64,000 nucleotides of DNA from Sphaerosporella brunnea (GCA_008704415.1 VXIS01000140.1:49186-113185), one strand, 5' to 3'. Numbered from the stretch's first letter, positions 31,965 through 49,093 are shown. A program made the numbers and translations. Notes: a model not told the origin generated them from the letters alone.

Positions 31965-33435
31965 ATGGACGACTACGCCGACCACCTACTCGGCGAGGTT
32001 CTGGGGGAGCAGAAACTTGTATGTTTCCTTCAGTACTATTTTTCCCCTCCCGCTTTCCCGAAAGAAATTGACATGGCAGATTACATACCGCGCCCTTTCT
32101 CGCGCCCTCAAGGTTCACGTCCACACGGCGAAGGAGATGCTGTATGCCTTCTATGCGGCACACCCGGGGAAAGTCCTTGCCACCTACATGCTCACTGGGC
32201 TCCGAGCCGAGAAAACCAATCAAGCCTCCGACAGAGATGAAGACGACGACGTCGTGATGCCTGGTGCCTCTGAGCCAGATCGACTGGTCAAAACGGTCGG
32301 TGTGAAAACGGTCGTTGTGGTTCCTGAGGAGAAGCTGTCTGCGAACAAAGCTACATTCGTGCGGCTGGACAGCATAGCGGTGTACAGTGTGCAGCCGGCC
32401 AAACCCAGCGTAGCCCCCTGCCTTCCCCCTCCACGTCCGCCCAAACTAACACACACATAGGATCCGGAACTCCTTCCTGAGGCCTCGCAGGAATTGCTAT
32501 CGGAGTATTGGAGCGAGGACCCAAAGGTGATGGGAGCTACATACGGCGTCATATCGAATGTGGAATCCAAGGTAGATCTCAACAATTTACGGCTTTGACT
32601 CCCCGCTGTGCTGAATGCGAGGTTTGCTGCGTAGAAACGCACCGCGGGTGCGCCTGCCGCTGCACCGTCCAGATCTGTCACTGCTACCCCGGCGGGATCG
32701 AAAAAGCCGGAGAAGAAACCAGTCATCAATACCCTCGCATCGGCATTCGCCAAGAAGCCGCCGGCCAAGAAGAAAGAGTCCCCTACCACTGCCTCCCCCG
32801 AACCCACCCCCAAGTCCGAGCCAAAGGGGAAAAAGAAATTCCTGCCGGCAGAGAAAGCAAAGAAGCCCACGCAGCCTTCGACTGCGAAGAAAGCGCAAAA
32901 GGACTTCTTCAGCAACTGGGCCGCAAAAGCCAAAGACAAGAAACCCGCCCAGCCAGAGCCAGAGCCTGTCTCAAAAATGGATACCGACTCGGAAGACGAG
33001 GCGCCTGCGCCTGTCGCCGCTGACATCTCTAAAAACCTCGAGGTGGCGGAAAAGGCCAGATCCGTTAGAGCTGCCAAAAAGGCCGAGCTCGTAGCAATGA
33101 TGGACTTGTCCGACTCTGAGCCTGAACCGGAGAAGGAATCCACGCCTGAAGAGGTCCGAGTCAAGGAGGAGTCCCCGCCCCCAAGCACTCAGCCACCACC
33201 CCGCGCCAAGCGCAGAGCGAAGAGGAAGGTCACCAAGAAAGTCACCACGCAGGATGAGGAGGGGTATTTGGTCACCAAGATAGAGAGCGTGAGGGAGAGC
33301 TACAGCGAGGGCGAGGAGGAGCCGCCGCCAGCTAAGAAGCCTACACTCGTTGCCGTTAAGAAGGAACCGGCGGCTAAGAAGCAGGGCAGGCAGGCGGGGC
33401 AGAAGGGAATCATGAGTTTCTTCCAGAAAAAGTAG
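31965..33435 (+). CDS. pol32: DNA polymerase delta subunit Pol32/Cdc27
   Basis: Exons 31965-32018, 32080-32409, 32461-32571 and 32635-33435 join in frame to 431 residues. The N-terminal winged-helix region (ITYRALSRALKVHVHTAKEM, then LYAFYAAHP) contacts the Pol31/Cdc1 subunit in the family. The middle is Lys/Pro/Glu-rich and disordered. The protein ends in QKGIMSFFQKK, a canonical PIP box (QxxIxxFF) for binding PCNA. Pol32 supports processive replication and translesion or break-induced synthesis in the nucleus. It is convergent with RPA12, with 194 bases between the stops. Confidence 0.92.
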
Positions 33436-33629
33436 CTGGCATAGTGGGGATGGGTTATATGATAGATCGATTTGTGGTTACCCGCGTGTGTATGCTTAAT
33501 AGATGACTTCCGTGTTTTCTTCAGACTTCTATCCACAAGAAATACAAACCCCAAATGCGACCAAAGCAACCAAGGCAACCAAGGCAAACGCCAAAAAAAA
33601 ATCAAAAAAAAATCTCCTCCCCCTTCCTT

Positions 33630-34049
33630 CTAGTTATTGGTATTGAACCGATGGCCGCATTCTCCACACCGATAGAAAACAGTGGCCTGTCCAAACCGTC
33701 AGCCAGAGCCCTCAAACAAACGTAGGCGGTGGGTGAGACTTACACCCTCATCTGCACTCCGCAACTGCAGGGTATAAAACCACATCTCGGGGTGCGAGCA
33801 CTGGGGGCAGGTCTGCGAGATCTTTGCCTCGGTCTGCAGATCTTCGGCGGCGATGGTCTGGACGGCGGAGCGTTTCAGCCGCAAGCTGCTCGGGAATGCG
33901 GATGGCACCGAGCGCGTGGTGGTGGTTTGCGTCGATGAGTCTTGCACTACTGCCTGGCAGAGCTCGCAGGTTAGTTTGTCGGAGCCTGGAGACCGCTCGA
34001 GAAGGTTGCCGCAGTCGCTGCAGAAGGTTAGCGTGCCGACTGTCGACAT
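33630..34049 (-). CDS. rpa12: RNA polymerase I subunit Rpa12 (A12.2)
   Basis: Exons 34049-33744 and 33686-33630 on the minus strand join to 120 residues, the normal size. An N-terminal zinc ribbon (FCSDCGNLL, then CELC) and a C-terminal TFIIS-like zinc ribbon (CPQCSHPEMWFYTLQLRSAD and CGECGHRFNTNN) are present. The RSADEG acidic hairpin, used for transcript cleavage in TFIIS-type subunits, spans the splice junction. The protein works in nucleolar rRNA transcription, cleavage and termination. It is divergent from ADE8, with 205 bases between the starts. Confidence 0.95.
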
Positions 34050-34254
34050 TGTGGTGGGTTGGTGAGGCGTGAAAGGTTTTTGGGTTTTGGCGCGCGTGCG
34101 TGGGGGGGGGACCCCGGGGGTGAGCCCCGCCATAATTACCCTACCAACGCCACTTCACGAAGAGAAAAAATCCACACCGAACTCCATCGTGGCCACTCGC
34201 AGCATCCCCGCTTCCCCAACCTCCCCCTCCTCCGAATCAGAGTACCACGCAACA
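34050..34254. promoter_or_regulatory. Shared 205-bp region between RPA12 and ADE8 starts
   Basis: Two housekeeping genes start outward from this short gap, so it must hold both promoters unless ADE8 starts further upstream. An in-frame ATG for ADE8 at 34069 would shorten the gap to 19 bases and is therefore disfavoured. Confidence 0.55.
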
Positions 34255-34989
34255 ATGGTCTCCTACGCGCTCGGCCAGTTGCTGAACCTAGCCTGCTCCT
34301 CCTCCTCCACCACCACCACCACCACCTCCTCCGCCTCCGCCTCCGCCTCCGCCGAGCCCCGGATCCTAGTCCTGATCTCAGGCTCGGGCACAAACCTGCA
34401 AGCGCTAATCGACGCGGCGCTGCCGGGGCAGATAGTCCACGTGGTCAGCAACCGCAAATCGGCGTACGGGCTCACGCGGGCGGCCAACGCGGGGATATCG
34501 ACGAGCTACCACAACCTGGTGTCGTACAAGCGGCAGCACGGCGGCGGCGGCGACGGCGCGGAGAGCGCGGCGCGCGAAGCCTACGATCGCGACCTGGCCG
34601 CGCTGGTGCTGCGCCACTCGCCGGACCTGGTCGTCTTCGCCGGCTGGATGCACATCGTGTCGGCCGCGTTCTTGGCCCCGCTGCAGGCAGCCGGCGTCGA
34701 CCTCATCAACCTCCACCCCGCGCTCCCCGGCCAGTTCGATGGCAAAGACGCCATCGCGCGCGCTCACGCTGCGTTCCAGAGTGGCGAGATCGAAGAGACC
34801 GGTGTCATGATCCATCGCGTTATTGGCGAGGTCGATCGCGGCGAGCCCGTGCTGGTTAGGAAGGTGGCTATGCGCCAGTGTGAGAGCCTCGAGGAGCTGG
34901 AGGCGAGGATCCATGAGGTTGAGCATAAGGCTATTGTGGACGGTACGAGGATTGTGTTGGAAGAGCGGAGAAGGAGGTTGCAGGGCTAG
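34255..34989 (+). CDS. ade8: Phosphoribosylglycinamide formyltransferase (GAR transformylase)
   Basis: A single exon of 244 residues from the ATG of MVSYALGQLL. After a Ser/Thr/Ala-rich low-complexity lead come ILVLISGSGTNLQALID (phosphate-binding loop), VVSNRKSAYGL, VVFAGWMHIVS, INLHPALPG (catalytic His) and GVMIHRVIGEVDRG (catalytic Asp). The enzyme transfers formyl from 10-formyltetrahydrofolate to GAR, the third step of purine synthesis, in the cytosol. The lead has a Ser/Thr/Ala run made of TCC/ACC/GCC repeats. The upstream in-frame ATG at 34069 would add 62 residues of atypical sequence, so I preferred 34255. Confidence 0.93.
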   Translation: MVSYALGQLLNLACSSSSTTTTTTSSASASASAEPRILVLISGSGTNLQALIDAALPGQIVHVVSNRKSAYGLTRAANAGISTSYHNLVSYKRQHGGGGDGAESAAREAYDRDLAALVLRHSPDLVVFAGWMHIVSAAFLAPLQAAGVDLINLHPALPGQFDGKDAIARAHAAFQSGEIEETGVMIHRVIGEVDRGEPVLVRKVAMRQCESLEELEARIHEVEHKAIVDGTRIVLEERRRRLQG

Positions 34990-35415
34990 TGGAGGCGGCG
35001 TTTTTTTTTTTTTGGGGAGGGAGGACCAAAAATGTGATGGCGTTGTTAGGCGTGGGGAATTGGTTTTGTGGGTTCTGGGAAGGCCATTGTGGTGATGATT
35101 ACTTCGATTCGATTCAAATTCATGCGGTTTGCTTGCTGCTGTGTTTTTAGGCGGCAATGATGACTTTTCTACGGACAGGAATGAAAACAAAAACATGAAC
35201 AAAAAGTCCAAATGATAGTACGAAGTCGGGATTACAAAGAAATTGATATCGCAGCGTGATGGTCTATGGCGCAAACAAAGGAAAAAAAAACAGGCTCGCT
35301 GACAACTGCCTCAAAAATGCAAATGCAAAGAAGAAATCTAAGGAGACAGAAAAAAAGAAACCACCGGTGTTGATATCCCTAAAATAACCCATACAGAAAA
35401 TAAATCAAAAAAAGT
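34990..35415. other. Convergent intergenic region ADE8/STT4
   Basis: About 425 bases between two convergent stop codons, with T and A runs; both 3' UTRs are expected here. Confidence 0.45.
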
Positions 35416-38400
35416 CTAGTATGGAATTCCGTTCGTCAAATGCTGGAAACGATCATACTGTCCCGTCGAGTAACTGCCATAACTCTTCTTGACCAGGTAC
35501 CGCATGTAATCTGCAGCCTCACGATCCGTCTTGTCCAGCACGAAACGGTCACGGAAGTTCTGGATCGTTTCGGGTTTGAAGCATGGCAGACTGTTTCCTC
35601 ACCGTTAGCATCGATTTCACCACGGCTTGGTAGGAGACATACCCGCTGTCCAACATCAATACCACGCAGTGCGTGAGCTTATCCACATACTGCCGACACA
35701 CAAGGAACGACTTGATACACAACTCCTCGAACCACAGGTACGGCTGGGCATCGATACTGCCGCCCATGACGCTGATCATCTCCGCTGTGAGCTTGAAAGG
35801 TGCACGCTCGAACGTGATACCACCTGGGGCGATGTCGAAGCAGAATCCGAAATCTATCCTTATTAGCTATGTACTACTACCCGCTAGGCAAGAGCTTACC
35901 GATATGGATGATGTGTCCAGCGTCGTCAAGCATGATGTTTCCGTTGTGACGATCCTTGAACTTGAGCAGATACGAAATCACCGAATACGCGGCCATACTC
36001 TTGACGAAGCAAGTCCGTGCCTCCTGAAACCTAATCGAGTCTTCGCCACCGTACTTGTTGATGAAGTAGTCGTACAAGCCCATATCGTAGTCTCTTCCCA
36101 GCATGTCACGCGAGATCGACTTCGGCAGGACATCAATGACACCGCATCCAGGCGCAGTGGCCGTGACACGGTAGGGGAAGACGTAAACATCCAGACCAAC
36201 AGAGTTAAATACGCTCCGGAACGCAGCAATAAGTTGAAGGGCCAACATGTCCTGTCTGCAGTCATCTCCGACCTTGAAGATAGCAGCCTGCATCATATCC
36301 TTCGTCACCGTGGACGTGGACTCCTGCCGGCGTCCATGTCGGTCAAGGGCTTCATGCTCAGCCGTCTCAGCGGCAGTCTTTCTTCTGATCTTGAAGGTCG
36401 CCATGAACGGTGCTTTGGCGTGGGACTGCAGCGATTTTCCACTCTGCCGGTCGATGTCGATGACGACACTTTCGGGGTTACTGGGCAAGTAGACACCCAC
36501 GTCAACCTTGATTTGCGCCAGCTCTTCCGCAATCTTTTGGTTCTTCTCAGGCTTTGTCTTACGGATGTACGGACGGAGCTTGCCGGAGATCGAGGTAACC
36601 TCACCGAAGAAATGGAATTCACGCTCGTAGAAACTTCGGTCCTCGTCCGAGAAGCTGTCAATTAGTCGTGTCATGACATGATCCAAGGTAGGCTTCACTG
36701 GGTCCGGGATCTGAGAGTCTTCATCCTTGTAGGCATTCGCCTTCATGTTCCAGATGATCTGATGAGCGAAGAGCTGCGAGAACTTGGCAGTCTCGACAAT
36801 GAACCTCTCCACGTAGCCAAGGAAGTCATAGCGTAGCGTTTGGACAATCTGAGGGACGTAGAAGAAAGTGATGTCGATAGAGTAGCTCTCTAGAGACCTC
36901 ATAGCGTACTGCAGGATGAATGGGTTATTCGCGTAGGCTGGCAAGAAGTATGTGGCAGCTGTGATAGGAGTCTGAGGCGCCCAGTAGAGGAAATAAGGCA
37001 GCTGGAAGGTGATATCACCCGAGAGTTTGTTACCCAACATGATGTGAGCTGCATCCGGAATATGCATGACCTTCTCGGGATAATTCAAGATCAGAGTCCG
37101 GACTTCGTGCTTGAGTCTCTCGGACTGGAAGCGATGTGTAAGCTGGACGGCAATAGCTGGTTCCTCTTGCCATGCCACAGGCAGCAATGCGCAAAGCGTG
37201 GCATCATTGGTGGGCTTGGCGGTGTAGCTAGGGAGCATATGATGGCGGCGGGAGTGTTCCAGCGGGTAAAGCCAGGTGGCCAACCTATACATTTCATTCT
37301 CCATAAGCAGCATCAACAGATCCTGTCGTGCTCTCAAGATCCTAGACTGCCCGCCAATGGCCGTGATGCTGTTCATGAAGTTGGCTACGTCCTGCATGAG
37401 ATGGGCCTCCGCCTTGACCTGCAAACGGTTCCCGCCGAAAGACCATCTGGGAGGGAATTTGAACCACGAGAGTGCAGCGGATAAGATGATATCCTTCAGC
37501 TTCACTTGCTGGCGCTCCGTCATACCAGTGCTGTAGCGCAGAACTTGCAAAGCCAGCAGAACAAGCTGAAACCTCGCCTCTCTGGCCAGCGGGTGTCCCG
37601 TGGCGGTCTTGAGGCCCTGAAGTGCAATCCTAACCAACCTCAGGAAAATCTTCTGGATGTGAGGGTTGCCATGGCGGTTTGCATGATAGTGGCTCGATAA
37701 AAGTTGGATAAGATGAAGATGAGGCAATAGCAGGTCGAGAGCAGTCTGTTGCTCAAGGTTGTGCTGCTCTTTATCCGAGGGAGCGTACTCCATCTTGACA
37801 TCGAAAGCGTCATACATCGTAAAGTGCTCGGCAAACAATCCCATCTTTCTGTCGACAGTCATTTCGAAGTTTCGTGCAATTTCGCCAAGCATTCTGGATG
37901 ACAATTCCGGCTTCTCGCCCATCACACCAGTCCACAACAGCATGCCAACTTTGATAGCATTCTTCGTGAACACTGCAAATGGCAGGCCAACAAGGTGTCG
38001 AATGAGAGTCCCTTGCTCGCGCTCAGAGGAGCAGATGAGAGTGGCCGCTTTGCGCAACATATCTCTCACGTCCGCTGTTGGCACGTGTCCGACAGTGTAG
38101 TCTTTGCCCTCCATCTGCGCGATGAGCCTTTGCAGGGAATCGGTGCTGGGTGACGAAAGCAGTCCAGGGTGGCCCAAAGCTGCGAAAGTGAGTGGGCGTC
38201 GGGTTTCTGTACCCGGAGCAATGCCTGGCTCACCATTGCGGTACACCTGACGCACTGTGTACTGCTTCACGAAGTCCGATGCAACGTTGGCACTGGAATC
38301 GCCCACAAAGTCGATGGAAGCTGAAATTGTAAAATGTGAGTAGTTTTCGCCGGAAAATTATCTATAGGCACTTACCGAGTCTTCGATCAGTACTAGGAAC

Positions 38401-41400
38401 CGTACCACCCATCTCGAGAGCAAAAGTCCTTCCCAACGAGACGTGTCCCAGGCTGCCCTCATCCTCGAACTCAGAGAGATACGTCTGGAAAAGACTTTTC
38501 AGGTCAAACGGCGCGATGTTCAAGACCTTCATCACCCAAGCCTTCGCTTTGGTATGGAAGTTCTTCAACGTCTGCTTGCGGAATTGATACGAATCTGGCA
38601 TTTCGATCGCTACTCTGCCTCTCTTGGAGGTGAATATAGATCGTGTGGCATATTCGTCAGTTTCTTCGGTGAGACAACTAGCCCACATCAAAGTCAGGAG
38701 CTCAAGAAGGGCAAAAAGCGAAGGCCTCCTGCACAGCGCCGAGGGTGCGGTGGCAATAATTCTATCAGCCATCAAGCCTGCTGTAACCTGGACCTTCTCG
38801 AGCCTGTGACAGCATCCAACAAACACATCAGCAAGCTGATCTGCCACGCTCGATGCCGAGAAATCGGGGTAAGATCCCATGAGAATCCTGGATATGTAGA
38901 TGTCAGTGACCCTGCCAGCAATGCCCACCATCACATTGCCTGCGTCGCTAGTCTTGAACGCAGGCTCGACAAAGTACGCCAAAACCTTAGAGCATCCCCC
39001 AGCTTCGGCCCGCATGCATTCCAATGTATATGCAGCTTCCAAGAAGACTGTTCTCGGGTATGTCAATGTTCTGACGTGGATTTCATCGTCCGGAAGCACG
39101 CTCATAAGCCGTCTTTTGTGTTCAACGATACCCTGTGGTGTCATTCCACGCTTGAGAAGCGAGTCGTCGTCCAAATTGGCGTCAAAGCTGCGATCTTCCA
39201 TAACTCCGTCAATGAGAGGAGGGGTGTATCTCGCAATGATCTTGAGACTGTCTGCGTGTTTATTCGCGATATCAGAGCCATAGGAAATAGCGTTAAGAAC
39301 ACAATTGAGCCAGAAGTCCCTCAAAAGAGGCGTAAGTCCGAGTCGAAGAGCAAAGTTCACGTCAACCATATTATGGCCGAGGGTGATTGCAATAGGGCGA
39401 ATATATTGTTCAATCTCGCGCACGGCCAACTATTTGTCCCACTCAGTCATCGCACAGCCATAGAGGAGTTGAAGACATACCACTGGATCGACCGGTTTCT
39501 TCTGGTCGCCAATGGCGGCGACTGCCTGGAGCATATACGCCAGGAACAATTCATACAATTGAGAGTCTTTGGTGATAGATTCCGCTAGTATGCATTGCGC
39601 TTCCAGCGTCTATAAAGTCGTCAGCAAGGGCCAATTGCAAGCCAAATGCGCTCAAACTTACGGCTTCCAACAAAGCTTGATCATCCTGCAAGACTGCATC
39701 TGTGTTGACTTTGTTGAACACATCAAAGATGGCCTTGCAATCTGCATGAGGCGACAGCGGTATAAGCGCAGCAAGGCCAACTACGATCCTGGCAGTGACC
39801 GCACTCGTGACTTTGCCGATTCTCTGCATCAAGATGTTATCCGCAAGAGAGATCATCTACGCATCCACATTAATACGCTGGACCCAAATATTGAGGAAAT
39901 ACGGTTCCCACCTTTTGATCCTTGCTGTTGGCCGCCACACCAACAATGGTCTCGATGACGTTGCAGTAGACGTAATGCCTGAATTCATCGGAATTGGACA
40001 CAAGTGACAAAGTGCTTCCTATGGTCTGCTGTTCAAAGGGCTGGAGCGTCTCCGCAGTGAGAGCTTTCTCGGGATTTACGGATGACAAGATATGTCCCAT
40101 GGTATTCAGCGTGGTGATGATGGCATCCTGGGAAGAACGATGCAATATGTATGACAGGCACTTAGCAGCTACTTTTGTGACCTCACGACTCGGTGTTCCT
40201 TCAACAATGAAGCGGTGCAACATGCTTATGAAACCCTTCCCATTGTTGGGGTCGTCTTTGGACAGAATGGCCAGGGTTTTCACGGCTGCCTTTGCTAACG
40301 CAAAATTAGACATTTGAACGGGGTCAGCAATGGTGGCCTGTAGCCATTGAAGCAAGGCGTCTGGATCTGCTGCGTTGCTGAGAACGACGCAGTTGCAATA
40401 AGCCGATAGGGCGTGGGCTTTCACTGCATATGATAGTTGTTGCAAGCCGTCCGCTCCCGCAGTAACATTGTAGGTGCCTTCATCCACAGTCACAATCCCC
40501 GAGGCCGCAACATCTGCCAACAATTCGACCGTGGCAAAGTCATCCTGGGTGATCGAAGAGATTACGCCATGGCCGTCCATGAGAACATCCAGAACATCGC
40601 CATCATAGAATGCTGCCGAGTTTGACACCAAAAGTGAGGTGCTGGCAACCAAGAACTTCATGAGCCCCTGCTGAAGCAGCAACGCTCCAAGCGGACGGCC
40701 GATGGCATCATAGTGGGTAATATAGTGCTTCCACTGGCCCATGCCCTTCCTCTGGAATTTCCGCATCGAAGCGAAAGCTGCGTCTACAGATGCGAGGAAG
40801 CTGTCGGAAAGAATTTCCCGCAAATTTTCAACCAGTCCCGCACGCTCTATAGGGGTCCAGAAGTTTGCAACCTTGCAGCAAGACTCCAGGAAGCCGGTAA
40901 TCGATGCTGCCAGGGCGGCGATGTTGGCTACATCAATCGCTGCCTCGATGTAACCCAGAACACGGCGAACGTATTTCATGATCGTATCCATGACTTCCGG
41001 TCTAAATTGTGGGAAGTTGAGTCCGATCGACAGCAAGGCCGTAGTCACGCTTTCGGTGAGGCACTCCCACGGGGAAGGTTCGGCATCGCGCATGAACGGG
41101 GAAGAGACAAAGCGCTGGCTGAAGGACTCGATCATGTACGAGGACAGCTGTCGCAAAAGCTTCTTCGCGTTTTGAGGCGTTTGCAGAGCAGGTGCGGCTT
41201 TACAGAGGGCAAGGAGAACATCAAGTTCACGCACGGACATGGGTATCTGGGACGTCTCCGCCGGTTTCTTGGAATGACCGTTGGTCAGGCCATTCGTGGA
41301 GGGCTCACGGCGCAGGGCACATTCGCCGGAAAGGCGGTCGAAGCTCGAAGGTCCGGAGGTGGTAGTGTCGGCCGCCGACTCGCCTGCGGATAGGAGAGCA

Positions 41401-41453
41401 AGGCGCTGCAACGCGCTCCCGCGGAGTCGACGCGATAAACTGCGGAGGCACAA
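35416..41453 (-). CDS. stt4: Phosphatidylinositol 4-kinase Stt4 (PI4K alpha)
   Basis: Minus-strand exons 41453-39912, 39856-39662, 39609-39481, 39429-38376, 38320-35900, 35853-35643 and 35590-35416 keep one frame for 1908 residues, close to yeast Stt4. The C terminus holds the lipid-kinase domain: a DRHNGNIML catalytic loop, then HIDFGFCFDIAPGG split by an intron, ending QHLTNGIPY. The N-terminal two thirds is helical solenoid. Stt4 makes PI4P at the plasma membrane with Efr3 and Ypp1. The start is unresolved: the first 71 residues of the visible first exon have no in-frame ATG (the first Met is in QIPMSVREL), so a short upstream exon probably supplies it, between 41454 and about 41600. The conserved N-terminal stretch ALQRLALLSAGE is present. 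Confidence 0.95.
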
Positions 41454-42653
41454 CGAAGCTCAGCTTGGGGATTCTCATCAGCGGGAGCGAAGCGGAGGTG
41501 GGCACCAATCCATAGATGTGAGGTTACGTATGCCTGTCCGTTAAAGCCGGCAGCACAAGTTAACAACGAAAGGCCGCGCGTGATGGATCGAAATAGGGTG
41601 AAGGGGGATTTGAAGTCAAGGAATGTCAGAGAAAGGAAGAAGAGGAAGAGGATTAAAGATCAAGATGGGAACAGTTGATTACAAGAGAGCGTACAGGTTA
41701 GGACAAGAATGACGGTGGTGACGCTGGCGGGGGGTGGTGGGTGGGTGGGTGGTGGGGAGTGATGTATTCGAGGTGAGGTACCTATCTCTGACACTCTCTG
41801 ACCACACAAAAAGTTGCGAGCTTAGGGGACCTTGACGGGGTGGGCGAGCCTAGGCCTGTTTTGAGGGGGGGTATCCATCGGCCTCGGGTTGGTCCGCCGT
41901 GCAACCACCATCCATTCCTCGAGAGCGCGATGCCTTCACAGCCGAGCACTCGGGTGGGGTGTATAAAAGTATAAAGTTGAATTTGCGTATTTTGAGCACC
42001 CTGCTCTGCACAGCATGATCTATCGATAGCGATACACATGCACCTAGGCATTCGCGGTCGCCAGTTCAAGCTTTTTTTATCCGTTTTGCTCGCAGGCGGC
42101 AGTGCTGGCAAGTATCGCATCCGCTCGTATGGTCTCTGGAAGTGCAGCCATGGGAAAAGAACCAACGGGCAGCTGTTAGGTGTTCCGCTGCCCCAATTCT
42201 GGCCGTCAGGATGTCCCGCCGTGGCGGAGTCGCTGTGGCCGTGGCCGCACGGTAACTGCCTCGCAACCAAGCGCAACGCGGCATCCCTCCCGTAGATATT
42301 CTTCCCAAACAACCGCCGAGCCCATGTTCGTCTCGGATCTGCAAACACTTTATCTAGCAGCCATCACCTCTATCTCGCCCTGTTCCGCCGGCGCCGTGTT
42401 CCCTTGGATCTCCGCATTGAGAGCCACCCACTGGCCTTGCCTGCAGCTTCTCTCGTCACCGCTACATCCCACCAGCCTGTACCCTGCTTCCCACCTTTGA
42501 CACGCTTCGTGCTCTGCGACGCGACTCGGCTCACCACGCAAACCCCCCCTCCATCGCGATTCTTGCTCAACCAGCCACACCCTCCCCCGGAGATTCCCCT
42601 CCCCCGATTGCTGCCTGACCTCCATTTTACTCAGCGACTTGTGAACGTTTATC
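41454..42653. other. Divergent region between STT4 and CHK2
   Basis: About 1.2 kb that should contain the missing STT4 first exon, both promoters and the CHK2 5' UTR. It has a GGTGGGTGGGTGG tract at about 41734-41750. No further gene is supported. Confidence 0.5.
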
Positions 42654-44956
<2,303 letters not shown>

Positions 44957-45787
44957 ATGTGAGCCATCGAGGCCGAGCTTCGGTGAGACGGCGAATACAA
45001 TAACTTACCGAAGCCTCTAAATTCCTTGCATTTAATGGGTCTGGCCAACTGTTTTTTTTTTTCAATTCTTGATTCCCATTTGAGTCTTCTCGGGCATATT
45101 CAACGGTTTCTGTTTGTTTTCTCACGGCGAATATTTTGCGGTAAAAAAGGGGGGTCTGTTCTGTAACTCTGCGCATTTCGGGAATACATACTCTGCCGCT
45201 TGTCACTATTTTTTTTTTTTTTTCTTGTTTTTTTTTTCTTTTGGCGTCTGTCCTGGGTTCTGTAGCGCATAGTAATGGGATATGCCTGAGTGGTTAAGGA
45301 TAGCCTTCCCCAGCTGATCCATTAAAGGGGGGGTGGCGCAAAGGAACTCGTCGCATGGCATGATGAATGGACCCAGATGTATCGGGAGGTACTACTGCTT
45401 GATGTACTTGTCGGATGTCATGAACCCACATCGTCACATGACGAAGTCTCGTATTCGCGTGTTCCCGCAAAGTCATGGAGTCGTTCGCATAATCGTTCGC
45501 GTAATCGTGTCACTACTGCTCGCACATGGGCTATCCCTTTCTTCGCCTTTCCCGTGGACACCTTTTTCGGCTAGGGTTCCCTATTGCTTGGCAGGGGACT
45601 GCGTGATGCTCTCGTCCCATCCCTGCCCTCCGTGAACTTTTCTGGCTCCTTTTAATCGGGTGTCTTCCTCTCGTTCTTTCCTTCCTCCCAACGGCTGTCA
45701 CCCAACCCTTTCTTGTTCATCTTCAATTTCAATTCCTTGGGGTCGTGACGTCCTTCATTTCTTGTCACGCCCTCCTTTACGACCATC
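44957..45787. other. Intergenic CHK2/CYP51
   Basis: No gene supported. T runs occur at about 45050-45062 and 45209-45240. A tRNA-like 5' stretch near 45277 was considered and rejected. Confidence 0.45.
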
Positions 45788-47523
<1,736 letters not shown>

Positions 47524-49019
47524 ATTATACGAATGAATTGATTTCACATACGGGTTTTAGTATTGTTTGTTTTTTTTGGCTGCAACTTCGAACTTCAATT
47601 CATATTACTTAATAGGGCTTTCTTTCCTGGTTTGCGATGTAATGGTGTTTGCAGGTACGGTGCGGGCCGGGAGTGCACGTGTAGATATTTATGAGATGGG
47701 ATATATAATGATGGCACGCAGTGGTTGCTGGCGGCGGGACGGGGCAAAGGGAGAGAATGATACCCGGGTTGGGATGGGATAGACTCAATGGAAGTAAGGT
47801 TGAACATGTGCTTCGCTTCATGGTACAACTAACGTTGAATACGTTTCTGTGGCTTTGATGCAATATGGAGAAGCTGCCCACGTGCGGATCATGTCGATCG
47901 TCCGCCGTACTCGTACAACTGGAAAGATAGCGGGGCTGTGGGATTGGCTCGGAACAGGTGGTTCCGGAGATCTGGTGTTCATATGCTTGTGGCAGTTGTG
48001 TGAAGTGTCGTGTCAGGTATTGGGGTATATGGGCAGCAAGATTGGTGTGGATACGGGAAATGCTTGGGCTGGTGGGTGGAAGAAGAGTGCTAGGAGAGAG
48101 TAGCGTGCGCCATAACGTATCACTCGACTGTGCAACAGAAGTGTGGGCTGTTTTGCGTAATATTCCTCGTGACTCGGTAACAAGGACAAATGGCTCTACA
48201 AGCGTAAATTGAAAGTAGCGACCACCGAGGTGAGCATTATTCCCCAGATCTGGAATTGCGGAACCGGTGTGCGGTCACAAATTCTCACTCTCACTGTTTG
48301 AGCACGTTGATGTCTCTGGAGCAGGAGGAGGGGATGTGGGGTCTGGAAAGATGCAATCCCAAGTTAATTACATAATGCAATGGGCCTGGAGTTGCCATAA
48401 TCCTGTCACGTGGTTCTGGAAGACTGTCTCAGTGGATTTTGGTCTCGAGGCGCTACGACCAAGTTCTCCAAAGTGGCCAAGGGTTAAAAGGGGTCCAGGG
48501 TGGCAGAGCATACATACCAAGCTCCTCTTCGTCTCTTCTTGGCGTGAGCTTTTGAGCGGGCCCGGCGGCGGCTCTTTGCCATCTAGACTGGAAAGAAAGT
48601 GTGATAGTAGTCTCTTCAAGCAGTTTTGTGGAAGCCGTCGATATTGTGCCCGGCAGCGACCAGATAGGACGATGTCTTGACTGGTTTGCTTTTTTTTTCC
48701 CTCAGTTCTTCTGTGGAAGTAGCGAGAGGGGTTGGTATCGATGGCACTCGTTGTCCCAGCTAAAAGGTTCAGCCGGATTCGATCTTTTCGTTTCGTCGAA
48801 GGTAATGGAGACGATGACGGCAGACCTTTCCTTTTTCCGTGGTTCCAAGCCCATGTTAGCAGATGCGTGAGAATGTATACCGAGAGCCCTCGGCTCTCTC
48901 GGAGATATAGAAGACGGGGTAGTCCGGCCGGTGGTTCTAGAGCTGGTTGGTCGGTTGAAGCCTGGCAAAAGCTGTTGGTACGCCGCGCCTTTGAAATCAT
49001 CTGATCTGCAGTGGTTTGA
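47524..49019. other. Intergenic between CYP51 and the pogo-like element
   Basis: About 1.5 kb. Frames up to 210 codons on the minus strand have no domain. No gene claimed. Confidence 0.45.
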
Positions 49020-49021
49020 TA

Positions 49022-49093
49022 CCGAATCTACTCGACAATAGGAAAAATTTTCGAAGTTTAAATTTTGACTTTTTGCGCGTGCGCAAGGACGGG
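49022..49093 (+). repeat. Left terminal inverted repeat of the pogo-like element
   Basis: Inverse copy of 52066-52135. It includes an AT-rich stretch followed by GCGCGTGC, then diverges for a few bases before GACGGG. Confidence 0.9.

Noticed and set aside
32220..33188. 322-codon minus-strand frame.
   Set aside because: Antisense to POL32; Ser/Ala/Gly-rich because POL32 is Lys/Glu/Pro-rich.
38443..39588. 381-codon plus-strand frame.
   Set aside because: Antisense to STT4 exons, whose frame is strongly conserved; a shadow.
45277..45365. tRNA-like 5' stretch (GCCTGAGTGGTTAAGG, like the D arm of tRNA-Leu or tRNA-Ser).
   Set aside because: No matching acceptor strand, anticodon arm or T-loop (GGTTCGA) follows at a usable distance. 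At best a fragment.
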